From NCBI GenBank assembly GCA_040382235.1, contig JBEIFV010000006.1:23495-87494 (forward strand): a stretch of 64,000 nt of DNA, given 5' to 3'. Shown piece after piece: positions 16,821 through 24,985 of this stretch. A model generated the notes under the pieces. The model was not told the DNA's origin. It did not search any database and worked only from the letters and a program-made list of their open reading frames with translations. Each line of letters opens with the position of its first letter. The stretch's first letter is position 1. The translations under genes were made by a program, and so were the position numbers. The stretch comes from JAEUOS01 sp040382235 (GTDB lineage: Bacteria > Pseudomonadota > Gammaproteobacteria > Burkholderiales > JAEUOS01).

Positions 16821-16839
16821 GACCGCTCCGCCTGAAGTT

Positions 16840-17826
16840 CTATTCCGCCTTGATGCCGAATTCCTTGACCAGCCGACCGAAACGCTCGTCATCGGCCGCG
16901 ATCTGCTTGACCAGCACCGATGGGTCGCCACCGATCGGTTCGATGCCGAGCGTGGCCATGCGGGTCATCACATCGGGCATTTTCAGGACTTCGTTCATGT
17001 GCGCGTTGATCGAGCGCACGATCTCGGGCGGCATGCCGCGGGGCCCAAGCAGGCCCATCCAGGCGCTGATGTCCAGGTCCTTGTAACCCAGTTCAATCAG
17101 GGTCGGCACCGTCGGCATCAGTTTGGTACGCGTAAGCTCGGCCACCGCCAGCGGGATCAGCTTGCCGGAGGTTACGTACTGGCCCACCGCGCCCGGGGTG
17201 ATCCAACCCACCGTGACGTGGCCGCCCAGGGTATCGGTCACCACCGGCGCCACGCCCTTGTACGGCACATGGTTGATCTTGATGCCGGCGGCCTTGTTGA
17301 GCATCTCGCCGGCGATATGCATCGGCGAACCGGAGCCGGGACTGCCGTAGGAGTAGGCCTTGCCTGCCTTGGCGTCCGCGATCAACTGCCTGGCATCCTT
17401 GACCCCGACGCTGGGGGCGGCTACGAGCAGGAGCGGAATGTTGCCGCTCTTGATGATCGGCGTGAAATCCTTGACCACATCATGGGCGATGCCGGGCCCG
17501 GCCTTGAGCACATGCTGGGCGATCGGGAAGGTGCTTGGCGTGAACAGCAGCGTATAGCCGTCGGCCGGCGCCTTGGCCACCGATGCGTTGCCTATCATGC
17601 CGCTGGCGCCGGGACGATTGTCGATGATCACCTGCTGACCGATGCGTGCGGCGAGTTTCTCGCCATAGGCGCGTGCAATGGCATCGGTATCGCCGCCGGC
17701 CGGATAGGACACCACGATGGTGACCGGCTTGGCGGTGGGCCAGGCCTGCGCGGCAACGGGGCCTGCGGCCAACACGGCAAGCGCGGTGGCGGTCAGGGAT
17801 AGTGCGTGAGAAAAAGCATGCTTCAT
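16840..17826 (-). CDS. Bug-family tripartite tricarboxylate transporter binding protein
   Basis: 328 residues with a signal peptide ending near AAGPVAAQ (residue 27). It shows VTIVVSYPAGGDTDAIARAY, IIDNRPGASGMIGNASVAKA and INHVPYKGVAPVVTDTLGG. It is the second Bug protein in this operon and differs clearly from the one at 14844, so the two may recognise different acids. It lies between the aldehyde dehydrogenase and VOC genes. The gap to the aldehyde dehydrogenase stop (17888) is 61 bp. Confidence 0.93.
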   Translation of the reverse strand: MKHAFSHALSLTATALAVLAAGPVAAQAWPTAKPVTIVVSYPAGGDTDAIARAYGEKLAARIGQQVIIDNRPGASGMIGNASVAKAPADGYTLLFTPSTFPIAQHVLKAGPGIAHDVVKDFTPIIKSGNIPLLLVAAPSVGVKDARQLIADAKAGKAYSYGSPGSGSPMHIAGEMLNKAAGIKINHVPYKGVAPVVTDTLGGHVTVGWITPGAVGQYVTSGKLIPLAVAELTRTKLMPTVPTLIELGYKDLDISAWMGLLGPRGMPPEIVRSINAHMNEVLKMPDVMTRMATLGIEPIGGDPSVLVKQIAADDERFGRLVKEFGIKAE

Positions 17827-17887
17827 GGTTTGGTGCTCCTGGCGGTTGGGATCAGCTGCGAAATGTCGAGGCGGTGCGTTTGCGGTG

Positions 17888-19384
17888 TCAGGCGGACCAG
17901 GGCAAGGGTGCAACATTCATGCCCCAGTAAAGACTTTTTTGCTCCATGTATTCAAGAATGCCCAGGCGGCCCTTCTCGCGGCCGATGCCGCTGTCGCGCC
18001 AGCCGCCAAACGGCGTGGCGATCGAGAATTGCTTGTAGGTGTTGATCCACACGGTGCCGGCCTGCACCGCGCGGCCGATGCGCCAGGCGCGCTTGTAGTC
18101 GCGGCTCCAGATGCCGGCGGCCAGGGCGTAGACGCTGTCGTTGGCCTGCGCCAGCAGGTCGTCTTCATCGTCGAAGGGCAGGGCCACCAGCACCGGGCCG
18201 AAAATCTCCTCGCGGCAAATCGGGCTGTCGTTGGCAAGGCCTTCGATGATGGTGGGCTGGTAGTAGCAGCCGGCCTCGCGTCCCTCGCCTCGCGGCCGCG
18301 CGCCGCCGGTGAAGAGGCGCCCGCCATCGGCCAGGCCGCGCGCCACATAGCGCTCGACACTGTCGCGGTGCGCGGTGCTCACCAGCGGCCCCATTTGCGT
18401 GCGCTCCGAGGCCGGGTCGCCCACCCGCAGCGCTTCCGCGCCGCGCACCAGGCGCAGCATGAATTCGGCATACAAGCCGCGCTGCACGAACAGGCGCGAG
18501 CCGGCGATGCACGATTCGCCCGAGGAACTGAAGATGCCGAACAAAACGCCGGCCACCGCATGGTCGAGATCGCAGTCGTCGAACACCATGGTGGGCGACT
18601 TGCCGCCCAGTTCGAGTGACACCGGCATCATCTTGTCGGCCGCCACACGGGCGATGCCGCGGCCGGTGGCGGTGCCGCCGGTGAACGAGACACGCCGCAC
18701 CAGTGGATGCCTGACCAGCGCATCGCCCACCACCGAGCCCTTGCCCGGCAGCACGCTGATGATGCCGGGCGGCACGCCGGCGGCCTCGCAGATGCGTGCC
18801 AGTTCGAGCGCCATCAGCGGCGTGATCTCGGCCGGCTTGACCACCACCGCGTTGCCGGCGGCCAGCGCCGGCGCCATTTTCTGCGCTTCGCTGGCGATCG
18901 GCGAATTCCACGGCGTGATGGCGGCCACCACGCCCATCGGTTCATGCAGGCTCATGGTGAGCTGGTCGCCGCGCATCGGCGTCAACTGGTCTTCGAGGGT
19001 CTCGCAGGCGGCGCCGAAAAACTGGAAGGTGCCGGCGGCACTGTCGACCAGGGCACGCGTCTCGTTGATCGGCTTGCCGTTGTCGCGCCGCTGCCACTGC
19101 GCCAATTCTTCGCGCCGCGCACGGATGCCTTCGGCCACCCGGTACAGCACCCGCGCGCGCTCGTGCGGTTTGCGGGCGGCCCAATCGGTGCGGCGGAACG
19201 CGTCATTTGCTCGCTCGACTGCTTCGCTGGCGTCGGCGGCGCTGGCGGCATGCAACTCGGCACTGACGCTGCCGTCGGCCGGATAGATGCTGGCGTAGGC
19301 ATGGCCGCGCCCGCGCCGCCATTCGCCGGCGACGCAGATCGGCAGGTCGGCAAGGGGCAGTTGTTGCTTGAGCGGGTCGTTCAT
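17888..19384 (-). CDS. Aldehyde dehydrogenase (NAD(P)+)
   Basis: 498 residues from MNDPLKQQLPLADLPICVAG. The ALDH fold is complete: substrate/cofactor motif ITPWNSPIASEAQKMAPALA, catalytic Glu in VSLELGGKSPTMVFDD (about residue 260), catalytic Cys in SGESCIAGSRLFVQ (about 295) and EEIFGPVLVALPFDDEDD. It would oxidise an aldehyde intermediate to the acid. Its start is 1 bp from the stop of the ThDP enzyme gene, pointing to decarboxylation of a 2-oxo acid followed by aldehyde oxidation, as in mandelate-type pathways. Confidence 0.94.
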   Translation of the reverse strand: MNDPLKQQLPLADLPICVAGEWRRGRGHAYASIYPADGSVSAELHAASAADASEAVERANDAFRRTDWAARKPHERARVLYRVAEGIRARREELAQWQRRDNGKPINETRALVDSAAGTFQFFGAACETLEDQLTPMRGDQLTMSLHEPMGVVAAITPWNSPIASEAQKMAPALAAGNAVVVKPAEITPLMALELARICEAAGVPPGIISVLPGKGSVVGDALVRHPLVRRVSFTGGTATGRGIARVAADKMMPVSLELGGKSPTMVFDDCDLDHAVAGVLFGIFSSSGESCIAGSRLFVQRGLYAEFMLRLVRGAEALRVGDPASERTQMGPLVSTAHRDSVERYVARGLADGGRLFTGGARPRGEGREAGCYYQPTIIEGLANDSPICREEIFGPVLVALPFDDEDDLLAQANDSVYALAAGIWSRDYKRAWRIGRAVQAGTVWINTYKQFSIATPFGGWRDSGIGREKGRLGILEYMEQKSLYWGMNVAPLPWSA

Positions 19385-19385
19385 G

Positions 19386-21032
19386 TCACACCTTGACCGG
19401 CGGACCCGCAAACGCGGTCTTGAAGGCACCCACCGCCAGCATGTCGACCTCGAGCATCTTCGGGCCGGGAAAGCGCGCCAGTTCGGCCAGCATCGCGGGC
19501 GCCTCGGTCAGGCTCGTGATGCGCCGGTGTTCGAACTTGAGCGATTGCGCCAGCAAGGCATAGTCGGGTGTGTGCAGTTCGGCATAGACGCGGCGCCCGC
19601 CATACTGGGCATCCTGGATGTTCTTGATCACGCCGTAGCTCCGGTCGTTCATCAGGATCACGGTGAAGTCTGCGGCCTCCTGCACCGCGCAGGCCAGTTC
19701 GCCCAGGTTGAGTACGAAGCCGCCGTCACCGGCCAGGAGCAGGGTTTTGTGGCCACTGGCGTAGGCCGCCGCACCTGTTGCCGCGCCAATCGCCATCGCC
19801 AGGCCCAGGCCGATGCCGCCGCCCAGCGCATGCACTCCTGCACGGGGTTGGGCCAAGCGCAGTTCGCGGTTGCCCCATGTGCTGTTCGATACCGTCACAT
19901 CGCGCACCCAGTTGAATTGGCTGCCGGCGGCGGCCTGCACAGCGTCGACAAGCAGGGCATATGGTCCGAGGCCGTCGCGCAGGCTGGCGACTGCCTTGTC
20001 GTGGGCGCGACGCAGGTCGGCGGCGAAGCTGCCATCGACCTTCATCCGGCCCTCGAGCCTGTCGGCCAGCGCGTTCAATGCCAGGGTGGCATCGCCGCAG
20101 AGGAACTGCGCATTCGGATAGCAACGGCCATTGGCGCCGGGATCGGCATCGATGCGGTAAAGGGGCTGCGGCAGCTTGAGCTGGTACTTCAAAGTCTCGT
20201 TGCCGCGCAGACGCGAACCCACCACCAGCAGGGCATCGCAGGTGGCGTAGAAGGCCTCGACTGGCGGCGCCACGTTGTAGGCGCCGAGCGATTGCGCGTG
20301 GGTCTCGGCGACGATGCCGCGCCCCTGGGTGCTGCTGACCACACCGAAGCCCATGGCGACCAGGCGCGCGACCGCCGGCCCGGCGCCACGCGCGCCGCCG
20401 CCGACCCACAACAACGGTCGCCGTGCCTGCGCCAGCGCATCGGCCAGGCGAGCCACGTCATTCGAAGCCGGCACGGCCGTAAGCGGAGCCAAGGGCTCAA
20501 GGTCGTCGGGCAGTTCGATCAATTCGGCCTGGATGTCGATCGGCACTTCCACGCTGACCGGCCCGCCAGGCGCGCTTTGCGCAACCCGCACCGCCTGCTT
20601 GAAGGTCGCAAGCGCGGTGTCGGCGCTGCGCACGCGCCAGGCCTGCTTGGACACCGCCTTAAGCATGGATAGCTGGTCGGGCGCCTCGTGGATGTAGGCC
20701 ATGTCGCGATCGAGATAGGCCGCTTCAATTTGGCCGGTGATGTGCAACAGCGGGGTGCCGGCGGTGAGCGCCTCGACCATGCCGCCGGCGGCGTTGCCGG
20801 CTGCCGTACCGGTGCTGGTGATGCATACCCCCAGGGTGCCGGTGCTGCGCGCGCAGGCATCGGCCATGCTGGTGGCACCGGCCTCGCCGCGCGCGGAGAC
20901 AAAGCGGATCGCGCCGCGCGCGGCCATGGCGTCCAGAATCGGCATGTTGTGGATGGAAATCACGCCATAGGCAGCCTTGACCCCGCAGCGTTCGAGGAAG
21001 GCGGCAATCACATGGCCGACGGACACTTTCAT
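19386..21032 (-). CDS. Thiamine diphosphate-dependent decarboxylase/acetolactate synthase-like enzyme
   Basis: 548 residues. The catalytic Glu is in SARGEAGATSMADACARSTG (about residue 50) and the ThDP/Mg motif is LLLAGDGGFVLNLGEL followed by MND (GDG-x...ND, about residue 430-460). The overall length matches acetolactate synthase, benzoylformate decarboxylase and oxalyl-CoA decarboxylase relatives. The aldehyde dehydrogenase 1 bp downstream favours a 2-oxo-acid decarboxylase. It is the second gene of the run, 52 bp after the IclR gene. The precise substrate is unknown. Confidence 0.9.
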   Translation of the reverse strand: MKVSVGHVIAAFLERCGVKAAYGVISIHNMPILDAMAARGAIRFVSARGEAGATSMADACARSTGTLGVCITSTGTAAGNAAGGMVEALTAGTPLLHITGQIEAAYLDRDMAYIHEAPDQLSMLKAVSKQAWRVRSADTALATFKQAVRVAQSAPGGPVSVEVPIDIQAELIELPDDLEPLAPLTAVPASNDVARLADALAQARRPLLWVGGGARGAGPAVARLVAMGFGVVSSTQGRGIVAETHAQSLGAYNVAPPVEAFYATCDALLVVGSRLRGNETLKYQLKLPQPLYRIDADPGANGRCYPNAQFLCGDATLALNALADRLEGRMKVDGSFAADLRRAHDKAVASLRDGLGPYALLVDAVQAAAGSQFNWVRDVTVSNSTWGNRELRLAQPRAGVHALGGGIGLGLAMAIGAATGAAAYASGHKTLLLAGDGGFVLNLGELACAVQEAADFTVILMNDRSYGVIKNIQDAQYGGRRVYAELHTPDYALLAQSLKFEHRRITSLTEAPAMLAELARFPGPKMLEVDMLAVGAFKTAFAGPPVKV

Positions 21033-21084
21033 GGGAGCTTTCTATGCGGATTGAACAATGTGGAGCCGATGCCGTGCGGGACTC

Positions 21085-21918
21085 TCATGCCTTGGCCCCG
21101 ACCACACGCAACTTGGCCGGTGGCGATTCGGCATCCGGCTGCTGCCGGTAATCAAGCAGGGCCGACAATTGCGCCGCCGCGCCGCACACCTGCGCCACCA
21201 GCGCCGCACGCTTGTCGGCCGCGATCTCGGCGCCGGGAACGGTCAGTCCGATGGCGGCGATGATATGCCCGTCCTGGCCGCGCACGGGCGCGGCGACAGT
21301 GCAGATATGCGGTTCGAAAAAGCCTGCCGCCAGCACCCAGCCACGCTTGCGCACCTGCTGCACTTGCTCGAACAACGCGGCCGTGTCACGCGGGGTCTCG
21401 CGGCTGCGGCTTTCCAGCTGTGATTCCGGATACAGCGCGCGCAGTGCGGCCAGCGACTGGTCGCCCAACAGAATGTGACCGAACACGGTGGCATGCGCCG
21501 GCAGGCGTGTGCCGACGGAGACCGCGGTGGCGAAAGGCGCGCGCGAGGCGGAACGATGCAGGTAGACCACGTCACGACCGTCGCGCACCACGAGACTGGC
21601 GGCATAGCCGGTTTCGTCGCGCAGGCCGTCGAGCAGCGGGCGGCCGAGTTCGACCATGTCAAGCGAGGCCAGGTATTCGAAGCCCAGGCGCAGGATCGCC
21701 AGGCCCAGGCGGTAGGCACGGCCGTCGGGCGTGCGCTCGACGAAACGCATGGATTCGAGCGTAACCAGCAGGCGAAACACGGTCGAGCGCGGCACGCCCA
21801 GGCGGCGCGCCAATTCAGGCGCGGTCAAAACCGGTTCCTCACGACTGAATTCACCGAGGATGCGCAGGCCCCGCTCGAGGCCTGGCACGGTGTAGCGGTC
21901 GGGATCGGTTTCGCTCAT
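21085..21918 (-). CDS. IclR-family transcriptional regulator
   Basis: 277 residues from MSETDPDRYTVPGLERGLRI. The N-terminal winged helix is APELARRLGVPRSTVFRLLV, and the C-terminal effector GAF-like domain contains GYAASLVVRDGRDVVYLHRS and ITVPGAEIAADKRAALVAQV-like endings. IclR proteins usually control adjacent aromatic-acid catabolic operons and respond to a substrate or intermediate. It is the first gene of the co-directional run that extends to 8127, so it probably autoregulates and controls it. The AT-rich upstream region at 21919-22200 is the likely promoter. Confidence 0.92.
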   Translation of the reverse strand: MSETDPDRYTVPGLERGLRILGEFSREEPVLTAPELARRLGVPRSTVFRLLVTLESMRFVERTPDGRAYRLGLAILRLGFEYLASLDMVELGRPLLDGLRDETGYAASLVVRDGRDVVYLHRSASRAPFATAVSVGTRLPAHATVFGHILLGDQSLAALRALYPESQLESRSRETPRDTAALFEQVQQVRKRGWVLAAGFFEPHICTVAAPVRGQDGHIIAAIGLTVPGAEIAADKRAALVAQVCGAAAQLSALLDYRQQPDAESPPAKLRVVGAKA

Positions 21919-22243
21919 GACTGCTTCCGGTATCGGTGCAAGCTTCTGCACCGGCAAGCCAGGAATGGCTTGGTTGGCAGCGCATACTTCGTTTGGGACT
22001 TAATGTTTTACTAATAAATCAATAGATCATATATGGGTAATCGTACAAAAGCCGAAATCGCTTGTCAACAACTATTTTCGCGGTTGGGAAGCAGAACGTG
22101 CGCGCGACCTTGGCTTCGCGCCATGTGCAAGAGGATTGATGAATGTGCGCTTTTTTGTTTTTCTAACAACTCATAGTCTTATATATAAGACAATTTGAGA
22201 ACGCTGGTGATTCATGCCCATGCGCGCATTCCCGATCTGCTAG
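21919..22243. other. AT-rich regulatory region upstream of the iclR-led operon
   Basis: About 325 bp markedly richer in A/T than its surroundings, with no coding frame. It holds TTTTACTAATAAATCAATAG near 22004 and a perfect palindrome at 22176-22191. It likely carries the minus-strand operon promoter and, facing right, a promoter that once served the gene whose remnant follows. Confidence 0.55.
22176..22191. promoter_or_regulatory. 16-bp perfect palindrome in the AT-rich intergenic region
   Basis: GTCTTATATATAAGAC is fully self-complementary. It lies 258 bp upstream of the IclR start and just before the lactonase remnant. It may be a regulator operator or an old promoter element; nothing identifies the binder. 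Confidence 0.5.
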
Positions 22244-22345
22244 CGCATGGGGCAGGCGGGTCTGGATGGAGTGCACGTATCCAACCCGGCAGGCAATCTG
22301 TCGGCCCCATCGACCTTGGGGTTCGCTGCGCCCGCCAATGGCGCG
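22244..22345 (+). pseudogene. Remnant of an SMP-30/gluconolactonase gene
   Basis: The frame from 22247 reads MGQAGLDGVHVSNPAGNL, almost the same as residues in the intact lactonase at 23830-24768 (MGQAGLDGVHVFNPAGKL). The similarity continues after a one-base shift as IDLGVRCAR (intact gene: IDLPERCAN). Only about 100 bp survive. It marks a partial duplication or an ancient second copy, with the TA pair now between the two. Confidence 0.75.
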
Positions 22346-22363
22346 CGCCCTGTTACGCCCACC

Positions 22364-23083
22364 TCACCGCCTCGCGAGATCGCGGGCTGCCTTGACGATC
22401 GGTTTGGCCCAGGCAGGTGTGCGCTCAAGGTCCGCCAGCGTCGCCGGAAACTGCACGACGCCGGCGCGCAGGTGCAAGACCGGCTGCGGATCATCGACCG
22501 GCTGCCCTGGCATGGCCTCGGCGCTGTTGTCGAAGACCCGCAATTCGCTCAAACACGGCATCAGCCCGATGAGGTTGAGCGGCGCATGGACCCAGCGCTC
22601 GCGTATCTTGGCCTCGGGGATGGCATGACCACCGGCCGCGACCCGAATGGCCACGCGAGCGATGTGCTGTTCAGGGGATGACAAGCCGCAATACCAAATC
22701 AGCACGTCATGCGTACTTGAAGCTTGCGCGATCCTTTGCGTCATCGTGGCGCCGCCCAGGGTGGTCTCGAACGCGTGGCTGTGACCCGCCGCCACAGCCT
22801 GATCGAGCAAGTCCACACCGTGTTGCCATGCCTGCGCATTGGCTTGCTCCAGGGCCAGGCCACCTTGCATCAGCAAGCGTGTGTAAGTGTCCGGGTTGAA
22901 CCAGGCCATGCCGGCAGCGCGCAGCATCACGTTGCCGCCGATGGAGCTCTTGCCCGCGCCGTTGACACCAGCCAGTACCAGCAATACGGGCCTTTTAGCC
23001 TTTGGCCGGGTCGCCACGCGCGCCGCAGGCCTCGCCCCCGCCTTCGGCCGCACGGTCGGGGCAGTTGGGCGTTGGGGGGCCAT
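22364..23083 (-). CDS. Zeta-toxin-like P-loop kinase (toxin of a TA pair)
   Basis: 239 residues from MAPQRPTAPTVRPKAG, 7 bp after the antitoxin stop. The Walker A is GVNGAGKSS (residues 39-47), followed by WFNPDTYTRLL and AFETTLGGATMTQRI, matching the zeta/PezT-like kinase family (NPD and E-T-T motifs). Zeta toxins phosphorylate UDP-N-acetylglucosamine and block wall synthesis; chromosomal relatives may act differently. The first 30 residues are Pro/Ala/Arg-rich and may be a linker or an over-called start. The conserved core is complete. Confidence 0.8.
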   Translation of the reverse strand: MAPQRPTAPTVRPKAGARPAARVATRPKAKRPVLLVLAGVNGAGKSSIGGNVMLRAAGMAWFNPDTYTRLLMQGGLALEQANAQAWQHGVDLLDQAVAAGHSHAFETTLGGATMTQRIAQASSTHDVLIWYCGLSSPEQHIARVAIRVAAGGHAIPEAKIRERWVHAPLNLIGLMPCLSELRVFDNSAEAMPGQPVDDPQPVLHLRAGVVQFPATLADLERTPAWAKPIVKAARDLARR

Positions 23084-23090
23084 GCGCCGA

Positions 23091-23456
23091 TCAGTAGCTG
23101 CGGCCCGCGATGACCTTGCCATGCAAGGCCAGCGGTGCGCCAAAGGCCTGGCGCAGCCGGTCGCCAGCGTCATCTTGTTTGAGTACCGCCAACTCGGCAT
23201 CAAAGGCTTGACTCAGCGCCGCAAGCTTGCTCTGGTTGACGCGCAGCGCGCTTTCGGCCAATTCGGAGAGCAAACGGTACTCCTGCAGTGACAAGATCAC
23301 GGCCTCGGGCTGATCGTGGTTGGTCATCAGCAGCTTGCCGGCGGCGCCGACGCTCTTCATCACGCCACGCCAGCCGTAGCGCTTGACGTCTGAAACGGGC
23401 TTGCGCCGCATCTGGGCGAATCTGGCGTCGGCAGCATGCAATGCGGTGGCGGTCAT
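23091..23456 (-). CDS. Phd/YefM-like antitoxin partner of the zeta-like kinase
   Basis: 121 residues from MTATALHAADARFAQM. The Phd-type core is seen in KLLMTNHDQPEAVILSLQEY, the segment that in YefM/Phd proteins forms the dimeric DNA-binding platform, followed by a long C-terminal helix (LLSELAESALRVNQSKLAAL) that would bind the toxin. Order antitoxin-toxin and an 8-bp spacing fit a TA operon. Phd-type antitoxins with zeta-type toxins are a less common pairing than epsilon/zeta. Confidence 0.72.
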   Translation of the reverse strand: MTATALHAADARFAQMRRKPVSDVKRYGWRGVMKSVGAAGKLLMTNHDQPEAVILSLQEYRLLSELAESALRVNQSKLAALSQAFDAELAVLKQDDAGDRLRQAFGAPLALHGKVIAGRSY

Positions 23457-23829
23457 GTTGGACTCCCATGCGATGTTGGATGGATGCTGCAAGTATAGGA
23501 CAAATAGGCCATTTTTTATAATAAGTTGCCTCTTTAGATATTTTACCTAATTAGCGCAAATCGTTACCCTGGCTGCCGTTGGCATGTTCGCGGGGCTGCG
23601 CTTAAGTCTTCCGCAAGATGCCGCCCGACAGCGTGCACAAATGGCCGCGCGCGGGCCTGGGGCAGGCGCAGATGGCCTCGGCCAATCCACAGCAACCATG
23701 TGGGAGCAAGCGCAATCGGGCGCGCTGGCGGCACATTCAGTACACTGTTTTGCTGCGGTCGCCTCCATCAGCACCCACGACCTCGTGCGCACAAGGCTTT
23801 CCATCAAACGCTCCAAAAGGAACCCCGGC
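23457..23829. other. Divergent promoter region of the zeta-like TA pair and the lactonase
   Basis: 373 bp. The part next to the antitoxin (23490-23560) is A/T-rich and contains TATACT on the minus strand, a plausible -10, and GGACAAATAGGCC-like repeats. The rest is GC-rich with no gene; long open frames leading into the lactonase lack a start with a ribosome binding site. A Shine-Dalgarno AAAAGGA sits just before 23830. Confidence 0.45.
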
Positions 23830-24768
23830 ATGTCCGACTGGCAATCCTCGCAACGCTACCCCGACCCTTCCATCGTCGTCCTCGACCCCTCGTTCGAGCG
23901 CTATCGTCTGGCGCTCGCCAAGGTCGAACGCATCGCACATGGCATGCGCTGGGCCGAGGGCCCGGTGTGGCTGGGTGACTCGCGTACCCTTGTGTGGAGC
24001 GACGTGCCCGGCAACTGCATGTATCGCTGGGATGAGGAGAGCGGCGCCGTCGGCGTATTCCGCAAGCCGTCCAACAATGCCAATGGCAATACGCGCGACC
24101 GCCAGGGGCGCATCGTCACCTGCGAACACCTGTCGCGGCGGGTCACGCGCACCGAGCACGACGGGCGCATCACGGTGCTGGCCGACGCCTACCAGGGCAA
24201 GCGCTTCAATTCACCCAACGACGTGGTGGTGAAGTCCGACGGCTCGATATGGTTCACCGACCCTGTGTTCGGCATCGGCGGCTACTACGAAGGCGAGAAG
24301 GACACGCCGCAACTGCCTTTCAATGTGTATCGCATCGATGCGAACGGTTCGATCACGGTCGTAGCCAAAGGCATCAACCAGCCCAACGGCCTGGCGTTCT
24401 CGCCCGACGAGTCGCTGCTCTATGTGGTCGAGTCACGCGCGGTGCCGCGCAAGATCCTGGCCTTTGATGTGATCGGTGGCCGCAAGCTTGCCAACCGGCG
24501 CGTGTTGATCGATGCCGGCCCGGGCACACCCGACGGCTTTCGCTGCGACATCGATGGCAACCTCTGGTGCGGCTGGGGCATGGGGCAGGCGGGCCTCGAT
24601 GGTGTGCATGTTTTCAATCCGGCGGGCAAGCTGATCGGCCGCATCGACCTGCCGGAGCGCTGCGCCAATCTGTGCTTTGGCGGGGCCCATCGCAACCGCC
24701 TGTTCATGGCGGCCAGCACTTCGGTGTATTCGCTTTACGTCAATACGCAGGGTGTGGGCTACGCGTAA
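23830..24768 (+). CDS. SMP-30/gluconolactonase/LRE-family lactonase
   Basis: 312 residues from MSDWQSSQRYPDPS, with AAGGA 9 bases upstream. A six-bladed propeller is indicated by HGMRWAEGPVWLGDSRTLVW (metal-ligand Glu), FNSPNDVVVKSDGSIWFTDP (Asn ligand), NQPNGLAFSPDESLLYVVES and GTPDGFRCDIDGNLWCGWG (Asp ligand). These enzymes hydrolyse sugar or other lactones with Ca or Zn. It is a single gene facing right towards the convergent Bug gene. A 100-bp remnant of a close relative lies at 22244. Confidence 0.92.
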   Translation: MSDWQSSQRYPDPSIVVLDPSFERYRLALAKVERIAHGMRWAEGPVWLGDSRTLVWSDVPGNCMYRWDEESGAVGVFRKPSNNANGNTRDRQGRIVTCEHLSRRVTRTEHDGRITVLADAYQGKRFNSPNDVVVKSDGSIWFTDPVFGIGGYYEGEKDTPQLPFNVYRIDANGSITVVAKGINQPNGLAFSPDESLLYVVESRAVPRKILAFDVIGGRKLANRRVLIDAGPGTPDGFRCDIDGNLWCGWGMGQAGLDGVHVFNPAGKLIGRIDLPERCANLCFGGAHRNRLFMAASTSVYSLYVNTQGVGYA

Positions 24769-24985
24769 GGCGTCGTGTTCTACGACTTGTCCCATTTTTA
24801 AAGGGACTGTCAGCGGTCATGGCAGGTCATGCGCCCGCGCCAGTGGACCTGCGCCGACGGTGGCCGGATCGAAAGCGACGATGTCCGCGGGAAGCACGAT
24901 TGCAAGGCAGCCGCGGCCCGGCAGCCCAAATATGTCGGCGGGCCGCGCGGTCAGTTGGTGCACTGCCTGTTGGAGGGTCGCGCGC

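Noticed and set aside
23584..23829. In-frame extension upstream of the lactonase gene
   Set aside because: It lacks a ribosome binding site and homology; the ATG at 23830 has AAGGA at good distance.
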